Shown in pieces: positions 9,024-17,955 of a stretch of 64,000 bases of DNA (position 1 is its first letter; each line of letters starts with the position of its first letter). Location of the stretch: assembly GCF_000718025.1 (NCBI RefSeq), contig NZ_JODS01000041.1, positions 27,339-91,338 of the forward strand, in the 5' to 3' direction. The notes beneath the pieces are model-generated. The model worked only from the letters and a program-made list of their open reading frames with translations, did not search any database and was not told the origin of the DNA. This DNA comes from Kitasatospora purpeofusca. GTDB taxonomy: Bacteria; Actinomycetota; Actinomycetes; Streptomycetales; Streptomycetaceae. The position numbers and the translations under genes were made by a program.

Positions 9024-12020
9024 GTGCGATTCAACGTTCTGGGGCCGCTCGAAGTGCTCTCGGACGGCACCGACGTGCCCATTCGCGGCCTGCAGCAGAG
9101 GGCCCTGCTCGGTGTTCTCCTGCTCCGCGCGAATAGCGTGGTGAGTATCAACGAGATAGTCGCCGCACTCTGGGGCGACGACCGTCCGTCCACGGCGCGG
9201 AAAATGGTGCAGAACTCGGTGGCCGGGCTGCGCCGCGCATTCCAGGCGGTCGGGGAGCCGGCGGACAGCAAGGCCGCGCTGAATACCACTGTGCCCGGAT
9301 ACATGCTCAGAATCGAGCCGGAACAGCTCGATCTCACGGAATTTCATGAGCTTGTCACAATGGGCCGGGCCCGACTGGCGGCCGGCGACTGGACGCAGGC
9401 CTCGGAACTGCTGCGCCGCGCCCTCGGACTGTGGCGCGGCCCGGTGCTCGCCGACGTGAGCGACGCCGGGCTCACCTGGCCCGAGCTGGCCGCCCTCCAG
9501 GGGATCCGGCTCGCCGTCCACGAGGACTGCATCCAGGCCGAGTTGGCGATGGGGCGGGACCGCGAGCTGATCGGCGAACTGGAGTCCCTGCTGGAGGCCG
9601 AGCCGACCCGGGAACGCCTGGTCGCCCAACTGATGGTCGTCCTCTACAACTGCGGGCGCCAGTCCGAGGCACTGGACCGCTACCGGCGCACCCGGGACCT
9701 GCTCGCCGACCGCTTCGGCCTGGAGCCGGGCCGCGACCTGCGCCGCCTCCAGCGCGCGATCCTCAGCCACGACCCCGCCCTGGCGCTGCGGCTCACCGCC
9801 GCCCCTGGCGGCGCGGCGGACTTCCCGTCCCCGGCCGGACCGGGACCCGGGCCGGCCGCCCCGCAGCCGCCGCGCCCCCGGCCGGCACCCGCCGCGCCCG
9901 CGCCCGCGCACGCCGACGACCGTGCCGCCGGACGCGTCGGGACCACCGGCGCCCCGGCCGCCGAGCACGCCCTCCGCGCGTCCTGGGAACGGGTCGAGCG
10001 GCGCCCGGCGAGCGTCGTCATGGTCCGCGCCCGGTGGACGGCCGACGGCGGCGCCCTCGCCCCCGAGCGCGTCGACCACGCCATCAAGGAGCTGACCGCC
10101 GACATCCGGCGCGAGACGGCGCCCTTCGGCGGACACGTGCGCCGCGCCTTCGGCTCGGTGTGGCTGGTCGTCTTCGGCGTCCCCCGGGCCCACGAGGACG
10201 ACGCCGAGCGGGCCCTGCGCGCCGCCCTCGCCCTGCGCCGCCACTTCGAGACGCCCGGACCGGCGTCCGCCGGCGCGGCCACCGCCGCCCGGCCGGTCAC
10301 CCACCTCGTGGTCGGCACCGGCGAGGTGGTGGTCACCTACGACGACAGCGCGCCCGAGCCCGTGGAGGTCACCGGCCAGGTCCTGGACGCCTGCCACCAC
10401 CTGCTGCTGCAGGTCCCCCGCGGGGAACTGTGGGCCGCCGACGCCACCGTCGAGGCGGGCGGCGCCGGCCTCGGCCTCGCCCCGGTCCCCGGCGTCCCCG
10501 GCGTCCACCGCCCGGCGCCCCACCGCCCGGCCGGCCGCGGGCCGTCCGGACACCCCGCCGAACCGCCGTTCCTGGAACGCACCCACGAGCTGAACCTGCT
10601 GCACGGCGCCTACCGGGACACCGTCCGCCGGCAGCTGCCGCACCTGGTCTCGGTGCTCGGCGAGCCCGGCATCGGCAAGACCCGGCTGATCGGGGAGTTC
10701 GCCGCCTCGCTGCGCGACGGCGCCGGACCGCCGACGCCCCGGGTGCTCCACGCGGGCACCCCCGCCTTCGACGCCCACACCCCCTACGAGCCACTGGCCG
10801 GCGTGGTCCGCGCCTACACGGGCATCCGCGCCGGCGCGCCGGCGGCCGTCGTCCTTCCCGCGCTGACCGCTGTCGTGCGGGGGCTCTTCCCGCACGACGC
10901 CGCCGGACCGATCGTCACCGCGCTCGCGGCCTGCCTCGGCCTGCCCGCCCCGGCCGCCTCCGCCCAGGGGCCGGACGGCGCCGTCCCGCGGGAGGAAGTC
11001 CTCGGCGCGCTGCGGCAGTTCCTGGAGGAGGCGGCCGCCGAACGCCCGCTGGTGGTCGTCCTGGACGACCTCCACCGCGCCGCCGACTTCGTCCGCTCCT
11101 TCGTCGAGGACCTCACGGCCCGGCTCGGCCCGGTCGCCCTGCTGCTGATCGCCGGCGCCCGCTCCGAACTGCTCCACAGCAGACCCTCCTGGGGGTGCGC
11201 CAAGCGCCGCTCGGTCCTGCTGCACGTGGCGCCGCTGTCCGCCGCGGCCACCGCCACCGTGGTCGGCGCCGCCGCCGGCCGCCGCCACCCGACGCCCGCC
11301 GACGACCTCCGCGCGGCCCTCGCCGACGGCAACCCGCTGTTCGCCCAGGCCTACGCGCGGGTGGCGGACGTCGGCGCCGACCCGGCCGCCGCCCACCCGC
11401 CGGCCGTCCTCGCCGTCGCCGCCGCCCAGATCGACGGCCTCGACCGCACCGCCCGCTCGGTGCTGCGCGACGCCGCCGTCGTCGGCGGCACGCTGTGGCG
11501 CGGCGCGGTCGCCGCCGTCAGCCGGCGCGACCCCGAGGAGGTCGGCCGCGGCCTGGAACTCCTGGAGTCGCGCGAACTGCTGCGCCGGGTGCGCCGCAGC
11601 GGCGTGCCCGGAGACGTCGAGTACGTCTTCCGGTACGCCGTCAGCCGCGATGTCGCGCTCGCCCAGCTGCCCGGCCGCGTCCTGGTCGAACGCCATCTGC
11701 GGGCGGCCGACTGGGCCGCCCTGCTGGACGTGCCCCGCCCCGGGCTGCTGGCCTTCCACTACGACCGCGCCATCGCGCTCGCCGACGCGGACGGAACCCC
11801 GGTGGAGGCGATGGAGCGCCGTGCCTGGGAGGCACTGGTCGGGGCGTCTGCCCGGGCCGCCGCCGCGGGCGACGACGCGCTCGCGGTCAGCTGCCTCGAC
11901 CACGCCCTGGACCGCTGTCCGCCCGGGGAGCCCGAGCGGGTCTGGCTGGTCACCCACCACCGCCGCATCCTCGACAGCCTCGGCACCCGCTACCGCCGCC
12001 GCCCGGCCGTTACCGGCTGA
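9024..12020 (+). CDS. SARP-family regulator with cyclase-like and AAA ATPase domains
   Basis: A 998-residue activator. Residues 1-95 form the OmpR-like winged helix of AfsR/SARP proteins (VRFNVLGPLEVLSDG onward), followed by the bacterial transcriptional activation domain to about 245. After a Pro/Ala linker comes a region that fits the class III nucleotide cyclase fold (about 325-440, GGHVRRAFGSVWLVVFGVP) but has Ser where the metal-binding Asp is expected, so it is probably inactive. An AAA/STAND ATPase follows (Walker A GEPGIGKTRL near 548, Walker B LVVVLDDLHRA near 675). GTG 9024 is chosen because it follows a GAGGGGG site and begins exactly at the SARP domain. The 3' end overlaps the convergent monooxygenase gene by 11 bp. 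It probably regulates the adjacent polyketide cluster. Confidence 0.88.
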   Translation: MRFNVLGPLEVLSDGTDVPIRGLQQRALLGVLLLRANSVVSINEIVAALWGDDRPSTARKMVQNSVAGLRRAFQAVGEPADSKAALNTTVPGYMLRIEPEQLDLTEFHELVTMGRARLAAGDWTQASELLRRALGLWRGPVLADVSDAGLTWPELAALQGIRLAVHEDCIQAELAMGRDRELIGELESLLEAEPTRERLVAQLMVVLYNCGRQSEALDRYRRTRDLLADRFGLEPGRDLRRLQRAILSHDPALALRLTAAPGGAADFPSPAGPGPGPAAPQPPRPRPAPAAPAPAHADDRAAGRVGTTGAPAAEHALRASWERVERRPASVVMVRARWTADGGALAPERVDHAIKELTADIRRETAPFGGHVRRAFGSVWLVVFGVPRAHEDDAERALRAALALRRHFETPGPASAGAATAARPVTHLVVGTGEVVVTYDDSAPEPVEVTGQVLDACHHLLLQVPRGELWAADATVEAGGAGLGLAPVPGVPGVHRPAPHRPAGRGPSGHPAEPPFLERTHELNLLHGAYRDTVRRQLPHLVSVLGEPGIGKTRLIGEFAASLRDGAGPPTPRVLHAGTPAFDAHTPYEPLAGVVRAYTGIRAGAPAAVVLPALTAVVRGLFPHDAAGPIVTALAACLGLPAPAASAQGPDGAVPREEVLGALRQFLEEAAAERPLVVVLDDLHRAADFVRSFVEDLTARLGPVALLLIAGARSELLHSRPSWGCAKRRSVLLHVAPLSAAATATVVGAAAGRRHPTPADDLRAALADGNPLFAQAYARVADVGADPAAAHPPAVLAVAAAQIDGLDRTARSVLRDAAVVGGTLWRGAVAAVSRRDPEEVGRGLELLESRELLRRVRRSGVPGDVEYVFRYAVSRDVALAQLPGRVLVERHLRAADWAALLDVPRPGLLAFHYDRAIALADADGTPVEAMERRAWEALVGASARAAAAGDDALAVSCLDHALDRCPPGEPERVWLVTHHRRILDSLGTRYRRRPAVTG

Positions 12021-13047
12021 CCCCGGCGGGGACGGGCAGCGCCGGGGCGAGTTCCCGCACGCGTTCCAGCGAGCGGATCTTCTCCTCGACGTCGGTGACG
12101 TTGTTGGTCACCATCAGCTCGTCCGCGCCGGAGCGCTCCAGCAGGTCCGCCAGCGCCCGGCGGACCACCTCGGCGTCACCGACCGCCTGGGTGCTGAGCA
12201 GCGCGTCGGCGGCGGCCCGCTCGGCCTCCGTCCACGGGTACGCCGCCGCCTCCTCGACGGTGGGCAGCGGCGCGATCGGCGAGGCGCCGTTCAGCCGCAG
12301 CACCGGGAACAGCGCCGGCGCCGCCAACCGGCGCGCCTGCTCCGAGGTCTCCCCGCACACCGTGTAGGCGGTGACGATGGTGTGCGGCCGCTCGGCCCGG
12401 GCCGAGGGCCGGAAGCTCTCCCGGTACGCCCGCAGCGCCTCCTCGGTGCCGCGGGAGTTGAAGAAGTGGTGCGCGAACGCGTACGGCAGCCCGCGCCGGC
12501 CCGCGTCCACGGCGCTGCGCACACTGGCGCCCAGCAGCCACGGCCGGGGCGGCTGCGGCGGCTCCGGCAGGGCCTCCAGCCGCTGGTAGACGTGCCCGTC
12601 CGGGAAGCCGCCGTCGACGAAGGCGAGCAGTTCCTCCAGCGCCGCCGGGAAGTCCTCGTCGGGCGCCCGGCGCAGCGCGTGGGAGAGCACCGGGTCCGCG
12701 CCCGAGCGGCCGATGCCCAGGTCCACCCGGCCGGGGAACAGCGCGGCCAGCGTCCGGAAGGACTCCGCGACGGCGTACGGCGGGTGGTTCGGCAGGATCA
12801 CCCCGCCCGCGCCGATCCGGATCCGGGTGGTCCGCTCGCCGAGCGCGGCCAGCAGGACCGCCGGGACGGAGCCGGCGATCCCGCGCGAGTTGTGGTGCTC
12901 GGCCACCCAGAACCGGGTGAAGCCCAGCTCGTCGGCGGCCGCGACCAGCCGACGGGTGCCGACCAGGGTGTCGGCGGGGCGGCCGGCGGAGTCGACGGAC
13001 GATATGTCGAGGACGGACAGCGGGACGGTCGGGGAACTGCTGCTCAT
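12010..13047 (-). CDS. LLM-class flavin-dependent monooxygenase (luciferase-like)
   Basis: A 345-residue bacterial-luciferase-fold protein. Family features include PLSVLDISSV at the N-terminus, FWVAEHHNSRGIAGSVPAVL with the typical AEHH motif, and GAGGVILPNHPPYAVAESF. These enzymes use reduced flavin and O2 to oxidise alkanesulfonates, sulfides, aldehydes or related small molecules. It is the last gene of the minus-strand ABC-transporter operon, 26 bp after the DszC-like gene, so it probably works on the compound imported by that transporter. The flavin reductase it would need is not encoded nearby. TAA stop; convergent 11-bp overlap with the SARP gene. Confidence 0.88.
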   Translation of the reverse strand: MSSSSPTVPLSVLDISSVDSAGRPADTLVGTRRLVAAADELGFTRFWVAEHHNSRGIAGSVPAVLLAALGERTTRIRIGAGGVILPNHPPYAVAESFRTLAALFPGRVDLGIGRSGADPVLSHALRRAPDEDFPAALEELLAFVDGGFPDGHVYQRLEALPEPPQPPRPWLLGASVRSAVDAGRRGLPYAFAHHFFNSRGTEEALRAYRESFRPSARAERPHTIVTAYTVCGETSEQARRLAAPALFPVLRLNGASPIAPLPTVEEAAAYPWTEAERAAADALLSTQAVGDAEVVRRALADLLERSGADELMVTNNVTDVEEKIRSLERVRELAPALPVPAGVSR

Positions 13048-13073
13048 TGCGGGGGTGCTCCTTACTCGGGGTG

Positions 13074-14264
13074 TCACGCGTACCAGGTGGGGCGGGGGAC
13101 TTCGCCGTGCAGGAGGTGGCGCCCGACCACCCGGGCGCGCCCCGGGTCGTCCTCGTGCACCCGCCGCGCCCTGGTGTCCCGCCAGTAGCGGTCCAGCCCG
13201 GCCGCGGCCTCGGCGCCGCCGGGGCCGGCCGCCCCGAGCGCGCCGACGGTGACCGCGTCGGCGGCCGCGCCGGCCTGCGCGGCCAGCGCCGCGACCCGGA
13301 CGGCGTGCCGGCCGCGCTCCTCCTCGGTCACCGTGCGGCGCCGGGCGTGCAGGGCGTCCGCCTCGGCGCCGACGGCGTCGGCGAACGCCTCCACCGCCCA
13401 CAGCGAGGAGGCCAGGGCGCCGTGGTGCCGGGCCGCGTCCGCGGCGGCGGCCTCGGTCAGCGGCGCCTGCGACCACTGCTCGCGGGCACGGGCGGCGGCG
13501 GCCTCCAGCGCGCCCCGGGCCGCGCCGATCAGCGCGTTGGCCTGGGCGAGCTGGAAGGCCGGGGTGAGGAAGGTGTTGTAGACCCGGGGCACGAAGGTCT
13601 TGTCGACGTGGCCGAGCGCCCCGGTCCACGGGATGTTCGCGCCGTCGGCGACCACGGTCCCGGCCGCCAGCGACCGCAGCCCGATCTCCTCGGCGCCGGG
13701 CTCGAAGGACAGCCCCACGTGCTCGCTCATCGCGAGCGCGCTGATCGGGGTGTCACCGTCCTCCAGGAAGCCCTCCAGGATGGTGATGTCCGACACCGGG
13801 TGGCCCAGGGCGCGCTCCAGCCGACCGTGGAACAGCATCTCCAGGCCGGTGTCCTGGATCACCAGGGGCGCCGAGCGGGGCTTGGAGGACCCGCTGAAGA
13901 ACCACCGGGCCCGGGCCGACACCTCGCCGATGTGCTGGATCTTCTCCTCGGTGCCGATGAACTCGGCGATCGACACCCACACGTAGTGGTGGGCCAGCAG
14001 TTCGCCGACCGAGGCGTCGGCCGCCGCGACGGTGCGCACCACCCGGAACGCGGTGGACCAGTTCTGGCCGCCCCCGCCGTGCTCGACCGGCCCCAGCAGG
14101 GTCACCAGGCCGGTGTCCTTCAGCAGCTGGATCTCCCGCACCGGCGGGGTGCCCTCGCGGTCGCGCCGGGCGGCGCCGGGTGCGAGCCGCGCCGCGACCT
14201 CCTCGGCCCGCCGCAGCCACAGCTCGGCGGCCTCGGGGGCGGCGTCCGTCGTCGTGTCAGTCAT
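13074..14264 (-). CDS. DszC/SfnB-like acyl-CoA dehydrogenase-fold flavin monooxygenase
   Basis: A 396-residue protein of the acyl-CoA dehydrogenase superfamily. The sequence GLVTLLGPVEHGGGGQNW, the central WFFSGSSKPR region and the C-terminal WRDTRARRVHEDD helix resemble the DszC/SfnB branch, which uses FMNH2 as an oxygenase rather than oxidising acyl-CoA. DszC and SfnB act on organosulfur compounds (dibenzothiophene, dimethyl sulfone). The start ATG 14264 overlaps the ATPase stop by ATGA. Placed between the transporter and a luciferase-like monooxygenase, a role in breaking down an imported sulfur-containing compound is likely but not shown by the sequence. Confidence 0.82.
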   Translation of the reverse strand: MTDTTTDAAPEAAELWLRRAEEVAARLAPGAARRDREGTPPVREIQLLKDTGLVTLLGPVEHGGGGQNWSTAFRVVRTVAAADASVGELLAHHYVWVSIAEFIGTEEKIQHIGEVSARARWFFSGSSKPRSAPLVIQDTGLEMLFHGRLERALGHPVSDITILEGFLEDGDTPISALAMSEHVGLSFEPGAEEIGLRSLAAGTVVADGANIPWTGALGHVDKTFVPRVYNTFLTPAFQLAQANALIGAARGALEAAAARAREQWSQAPLTEAAAADAARHHGALASSLWAVEAFADAVGAEADALHARRRTVTEEERGRHAVRVAALAAQAGAAADAVTVGALGAAGPGGAEAAAGLDRYWRDTRARRVHEDDPGRARVVGRHLLHGEVPRPTWYA

Positions 14265-16126
14265 GTCTCCCACTTCGGTACGTGCTCGCCGTCCTGCCCG
14301 GCGGCGTGTTCGGTGTCCTGTTCCGGGGCGTCGCGGCCGGTGACGTCCGCGACGTGCGCCCCGCCCGGGCCTTCCGTACTGCCCGTGCTTGCCGTACTGC
14401 CCGCGCCTTCCGTACTGCCCGCGCCTTCCGTACTGCCCGCGCCTTCCGTGCCGGGCAGCCGCAGGACGGCGTCCAGCAGGGCCCGGGTGTACGGGTGGGC
14501 GGGGGCCTCGAAGATCCGCTCGGTCCCGCCCTCCTCGACCACCGACCCGCCGCGCATGATCAGCACCCGGTCGGCGACCTGCCGCACCACGGCCAGGTCG
14601 TGGGTGATGAACAGCAGGGCGATGCCCCGCTCGCGCCGCAGCCGGTCCAGCAGCTGCAGCACCTGCGCCTGGACCGACACGTCCAGCGCCGACACCGGCT
14701 CGTCGCAGACCAGCACCTGCGGACCGCACGCCAACGCCCGGGCGATGGCCACCCGTTGGCGCTGACCGCCGGACAGCTGGTGCGGCCGCCGGGAGAGCAG
14801 TTCGGCCGGCAGGCCGACCTGGTCGAGGAGTTCCGCGCACCGCCGGGCCCGCTCGGCGCGCCGCAGTCCGGGCAGCGCCTCGCCGATGATCCGCGCCACG
14901 GTGAACCGGGGGTCCGCCGAGGCGTACGGGTCCTGCTGGACGAACTGGATCGCCGAGCGCCCGGCCCGGCGCCGCCGCTCCGGCAGCGCCGACCAGGGCC
15001 GCCCGTGCAGCAGCACCTCCCCGGCGTCGGGACGGGACAGACCCATCGCGACCCGCGCCAGCGTGGTCTTGCCCGAGCCGGACTCGCCGACCACGCCCAG
15101 CGCCTCGCCCGCCCGCAGGGTGAACCCGACCTCGTCGAGGGCCCTCGGCCCGCCCGGGGCGAAGGACTTGACCAGCCCGCGCCCGGTCAGCACCGGGGCC
15201 GCCTCTTCCGCGTCCGGTGCCCCGGCGTCCGCTGCCTCCGCGTCCGCTGCCTCCGCTGCCCCGGGCGGGGCCTGGGCGGGACGGGCCCGCGGGCGGCCCG
15301 AGGGCACCGCGTCCAGCAGCATCCGGGTGTACGGGTGCTCCGGGGCGGACAGCACCCGGCCGGCCGGCCCGCTCTCCACCACCTCGCCCCGCCGCAGCAC
15401 CAGCACCCGGTCCGCCAACTGCGCCACCACCGCCAGGTCGTGACTGACCAGCAGCAGTCCCCGGCCCTCGTCCTTGAGTCGGCCGAGCAGTGCCAGGATC
15501 TGCGCCTGGACGATCGCGTCCAGCGCGGTGGTCGGCTCGTCGGCGATCAGCAGCGGGGCGTCGGCGGCCAGCGCCGAGGCGATCAGCGCGCGCTGGCGCA
15601 GCCCGCCGGAGAGCTGGTGCGGGTACTGGGTGCGGCGGGCCTCCGGCTCCGGCACGCCCACCGCCGTGAGCAGTTCCACCACCCGGGCCTCGCTGTCCGG
15701 GCCGGCGGTGCCGCCGAGGCGGGCCGCCTCGGCGATCTCGGCGCCGACGGTGCGCAGCGGGTCCAGCGCGGTCAGGGCGTCCTGGAACACCATGGCGACC
15801 CGCCGGCCGCGCACCGCCCGCCACTGCCGTTCGCCGAAGCCCGCGGTGTCCGCCCCGGCCACCTCCAGGGTCCGGGCGGAGACCCGGGCCCTGGCGCCCG
15901 CCAGCCCGATCAGGGAACGGGCGGTGACGGACTTGCCCGAGCCGGACTCGCCGACCAGCGCCACACACTCACCGGCGCCGACGGCCAGCGACACCCCGTC
16001 CACGGCGGGCCGCGGCGCGCCGGGGAACGACACCCGCAGCCCCTCCACCCGCACGAGCGGCACCGACGGGCCGGTGTGCCCGGCCGCCGCCTTCGCCGCG
16101 GTCGCTTCCGTTGTCGTCGTCGTCAT
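14261..16126 (-). CDS. Peptide-type ABC transporter ATPase, two nucleotide-binding domains fused
   Basis: A 621-residue fusion of the DppD- and DppF-like ATPases. The first domain has Walker A GESGSGKSVT, signature LSGGLRQRALIA and Walker B LLIADEPTTALD; the second has GESGSGKTTL, LSGGQRQRVAIA and VLVCDEPVSALD. An Ala/Asp/Glu-rich linker (AEAADAEAADAGAPDAEE) joins them. The C-terminal tail is made of tandem STEGAG repeats encoded by an 18-bp repeat. The start ATG 16126 overlaps the upstream permease stop and the stop overlaps the DszC-like start, each by four bases, so the chain is translationally coupled. It powers import through the two adjacent permeases. Confidence 0.92.
   Translation of the reverse strand: MTTTTTEATAAKAAAGHTGPSVPLVRVEGLRVSFPGAPRPAVDGVSLAVGAGECVALVGESGSGKSVTARSLIGLAGARARVSARTLEVAGADTAGFGERQWRAVRGRRVAMVFQDALTALDPLRTVGAEIAEAARLGGTAGPDSEARVVELLTAVGVPEPEARRTQYPHQLSGGLRQRALIASALAADAPLLIADEPTTALDAIVQAQILALLGRLKDEGRGLLLVSHDLAVVAQLADRVLVLRRGEVVESGPAGRVLSAPEHPYTRMLLDAVPSGRPRARPAQAPPGAAEAADAEAADAGAPDAEEAAPVLTGRGLVKSFAPGGPRALDEVGFTLRAGEALGVVGESGSGKTTLARVAMGLSRPDAGEVLLHGRPWSALPERRRRAGRSAIQFVQQDPYASADPRFTVARIIGEALPGLRRAERARRCAELLDQVGLPAELLSRRPHQLSGGQRQRVAIARALACGPQVLVCDEPVSALDVSVQAQVLQLLDRLRRERGIALLFITHDLAVVRQVADRVLIMRGGSVVEEGGTERIFEAPAHPYTRALLDAVLRLPGTEGAGSTEGAGSTEGAGSTASTGSTEGPGGAHVADVTGRDAPEQDTEHAAGQDGEHVPKWET
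14370..14459. repeat. 18-bp tandem repeat inside the ABC ATPase gene
   Basis: About five copies of an 18-bp unit resembling CCTTCCGTACTGCCCGCG; the first two and the last are imperfect. On the minus strand it encodes the STEGAG repeats in the C-terminal tail of the ATPase. Copy number may vary between strains. Confidence 0.85.
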
Positions 16127-16980
16127 CGCACCGCCCTCGACTGCAGCGAACGGCCGATCAGCGTGGTGCAGACCACCACGACCGAGACGGCCAGGCCCGG
16201 CGAGATCGAGATCCACCAGGCCGTCTGGAGAAAGTCCTTGCCGTCGGCGACCATCGAGCCCCAGTCCGCGTCCGGCGGGACCGGACCCAGGCCGAGCACA
16301 CTGAGCCCGGAGCCCGAGATGATGGCCGAGCCCAGCCCGATCGAGGCCAGCACCACCAGCGGGCCGCCGACGTTCGGCAGCACGTGCCGCAGCACCGACC
16401 GCCAGGCCGGCACCCCCAGCACCCGCGCCGCCTCCACGTACTCCGAGCGCAGCACCAGCCGTGCCTGGCCGCGCACCAGTCGGGCGTAGTGGGGCACCCC
16501 GGCGACGCCGATGGCGATCGCCACGTTGACCGTGCCGCCGCCCAGCAGCGCCACCACCACCAGCGCGAGCAGCAGTTCGGGGAAGCCCAGCAGCACGTCC
16601 ACCACCCGCATCAGGGCGAAGTCCACCTGCCGTCCGCCGCAGCCGGCGACCAGACCGAGCAGCGCGCCGCCGCCCACCCCGATCACCGTCGCGCCGACCG
16701 CGATCAGCAGCGACAGCCGGGTGCCGTGCACGAGCCGCGACCAGACGTCCCGGCCGAGCTGGTCGGTGCCGAGCCAGTGCTCGGCACCGGGCGGGCGCAG
16801 TGCCGCCGCGACGTCCGTCGCCTCGGGGGCGTGGGTGGCGAACACCCCGGGGAAGACCAGCACGAGCGCCACCGCGGCCAGCAGGACCAGCGGTGCCAGC
16901 CGGGCCGGCGAGCGCAGCAGCGCGCCCCGGCGGGCGCCGGCCGCGGCCGGCCGGTCGAGGAGGGCGGTCACGGTGCTCAT
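16123..16980 (-). CDS. Peptide-type ABC transporter permease (DppC-like)
   Basis: A 285-residue integral membrane protein of the BPD-transport family. The DppC-type N-terminal segment GTDQLGRDVWSRLVHGTRLS precedes six predicted membrane helices, and the cytoplasmic EAA-like loop is EYVEAARVLGVPAWRSVLRHVLPN. It pairs with the DppB-like permease upstream. Four-base ATGA overlaps join it to both the upstream permease and the downstream ATPase. Confidence 0.92.
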   Translation of the reverse strand: MSTVTALLDRPAAAGARRGALLRSPARLAPLVLLAAVALVLVFPGVFATHAPEATDVAAALRPPGAEHWLGTDQLGRDVWSRLVHGTRLSLLIAVGATVIGVGGGALLGLVAGCGGRQVDFALMRVVDVLLGFPELLLALVVVALLGGGTVNVAIAIGVAGVPHYARLVRGQARLVLRSEYVEAARVLGVPAWRSVLRHVLPNVGGPLVVLASIGLGSAIISGSGLSVLGLGPVPPDADWGSMVADGKDFLQTAWWISISPGLAVSVVVVCTTLIGRSLQSRAVR

Positions 16981-17954
16981 GCCGGACCTCCCTCGCGCAG
17001 CCGGGGGTCGATCAGCGGGTGGAGCACGTCCACCAGGGTGTTGATGACCACGAACGCCGCGCTGGAGATGACCACAAGAGCGCTGACCACCGGCAGGTCG
17101 CGCGAGCCGACCGCGTTGGCCAGCACCCGGCCCAGGCCCGGCCGGGTGAAGATGTTCTCCACCAGCACCGCGCCGCCGAACAGGCTGCCCAGCACGAACC
17201 CGGACAGCGTGGTCAGGGGCAGCAGCGCGTGCCGCAGGGTGTGCCGCAGCAGTACCGCCGTCGCGCCCAGGCCGCGCGAGCGCGCGGTCAGCACGAACGG
17301 GCGGCCGTCGGTGGTCTCCAGCTCCTGGCGGATCACCTGGGCGAGCACTCCGGCCAGCGGCAGTGCCAGCGCCAGCGTCGGCAGTACCAGCGCGGCCGGC
17401 CCGTCCGCCCCGATCGAGGGCAGCGCGTGCAGCCGGTAGGAGAACACCGTCAGCAGGATGATGCCCAGCCAGAACGACGGCATCGACACCATCAGCAGTT
17501 CGGCCAGACCGGCGGCACCGCGCACCGTCCGGCCCCGGCCGACCGTCAGGGCGGCCGCCAGCACCGCCAGCACCAGCGCGGTGACCAGCGCGGACACCGC
17601 CAGCTCGACGGTCGGACCGAGCTGGCTGCCGAGCAGCCGCTCGATCGGCTCGTTGAGCTGGTACGACCAGCCGAGGCCGCCGCTTGCCAACTGGGCGAGC
17701 TGGCGGCCGTACTGGAGGAGCAGCGGGTCGTCCAGGCCGTTCTCGGCGATCACCTGGCCGCGCAGGGCCGGGGTTGCCGCGGCGCCCGGCCCGATCAGTC
17801 CGTCCACGATGTCGCCGGGGGCGAGGTGGAGGGCGAAGAACGTCACCGTGAGCGTCCCCCACACCACCACCAGCCCCGCCGCGAGCCGCCGGGCGACGAA
17901 CCTGGCCCAGGGCGGCACGTGCCGTCGCGGCGCGAGCCGGGCGCGGTCGGACAC
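16977..17954 (-). CDS. Peptide-type ABC transporter permease (DppB-like)
   Basis: A 325-residue membrane permease. The N-terminal helix FVARRLAAGLVVVWGTLTVTFF and the motif LAPGDIVDGLIGPGA are typical of DppB/NikB proteins; the EAA-like loop reads FVLTARSRGLGATAVLLRHTLRHAL and the C-terminus is DVLHPLIDPRLR. The GTG start at 17954 is one base after the stop of the binding-protein gene, and the end overlaps the DppC-like start by four bases. Forms the channel with the DppC-like partner. Confidence 0.92.
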   Translation of the reverse strand: MSDRARLAPRRHVPPWARFVARRLAAGLVVVWGTLTVTFFALHLAPGDIVDGLIGPGAAATPALRGQVIAENGLDDPLLLQYGRQLAQLASGGLGWSYQLNEPIERLLGSQLGPTVELAVSALVTALVLAVLAAALTVGRGRTVRGAAGLAELLMVSMPSFWLGIILLTVFSYRLHALPSIGADGPAALVLPTLALALPLAGVLAQVIRQELETTDGRPFVLTARSRGLGATAVLLRHTLRHALLPLTTLSGFVLGSLFGGAVLVENIFTRPGLGRVLANAVGSRDLPVVSALVVISSAAFVVINTLVDVLHPLIDPRLREGGPA

Positions 17955-17955
17955 C

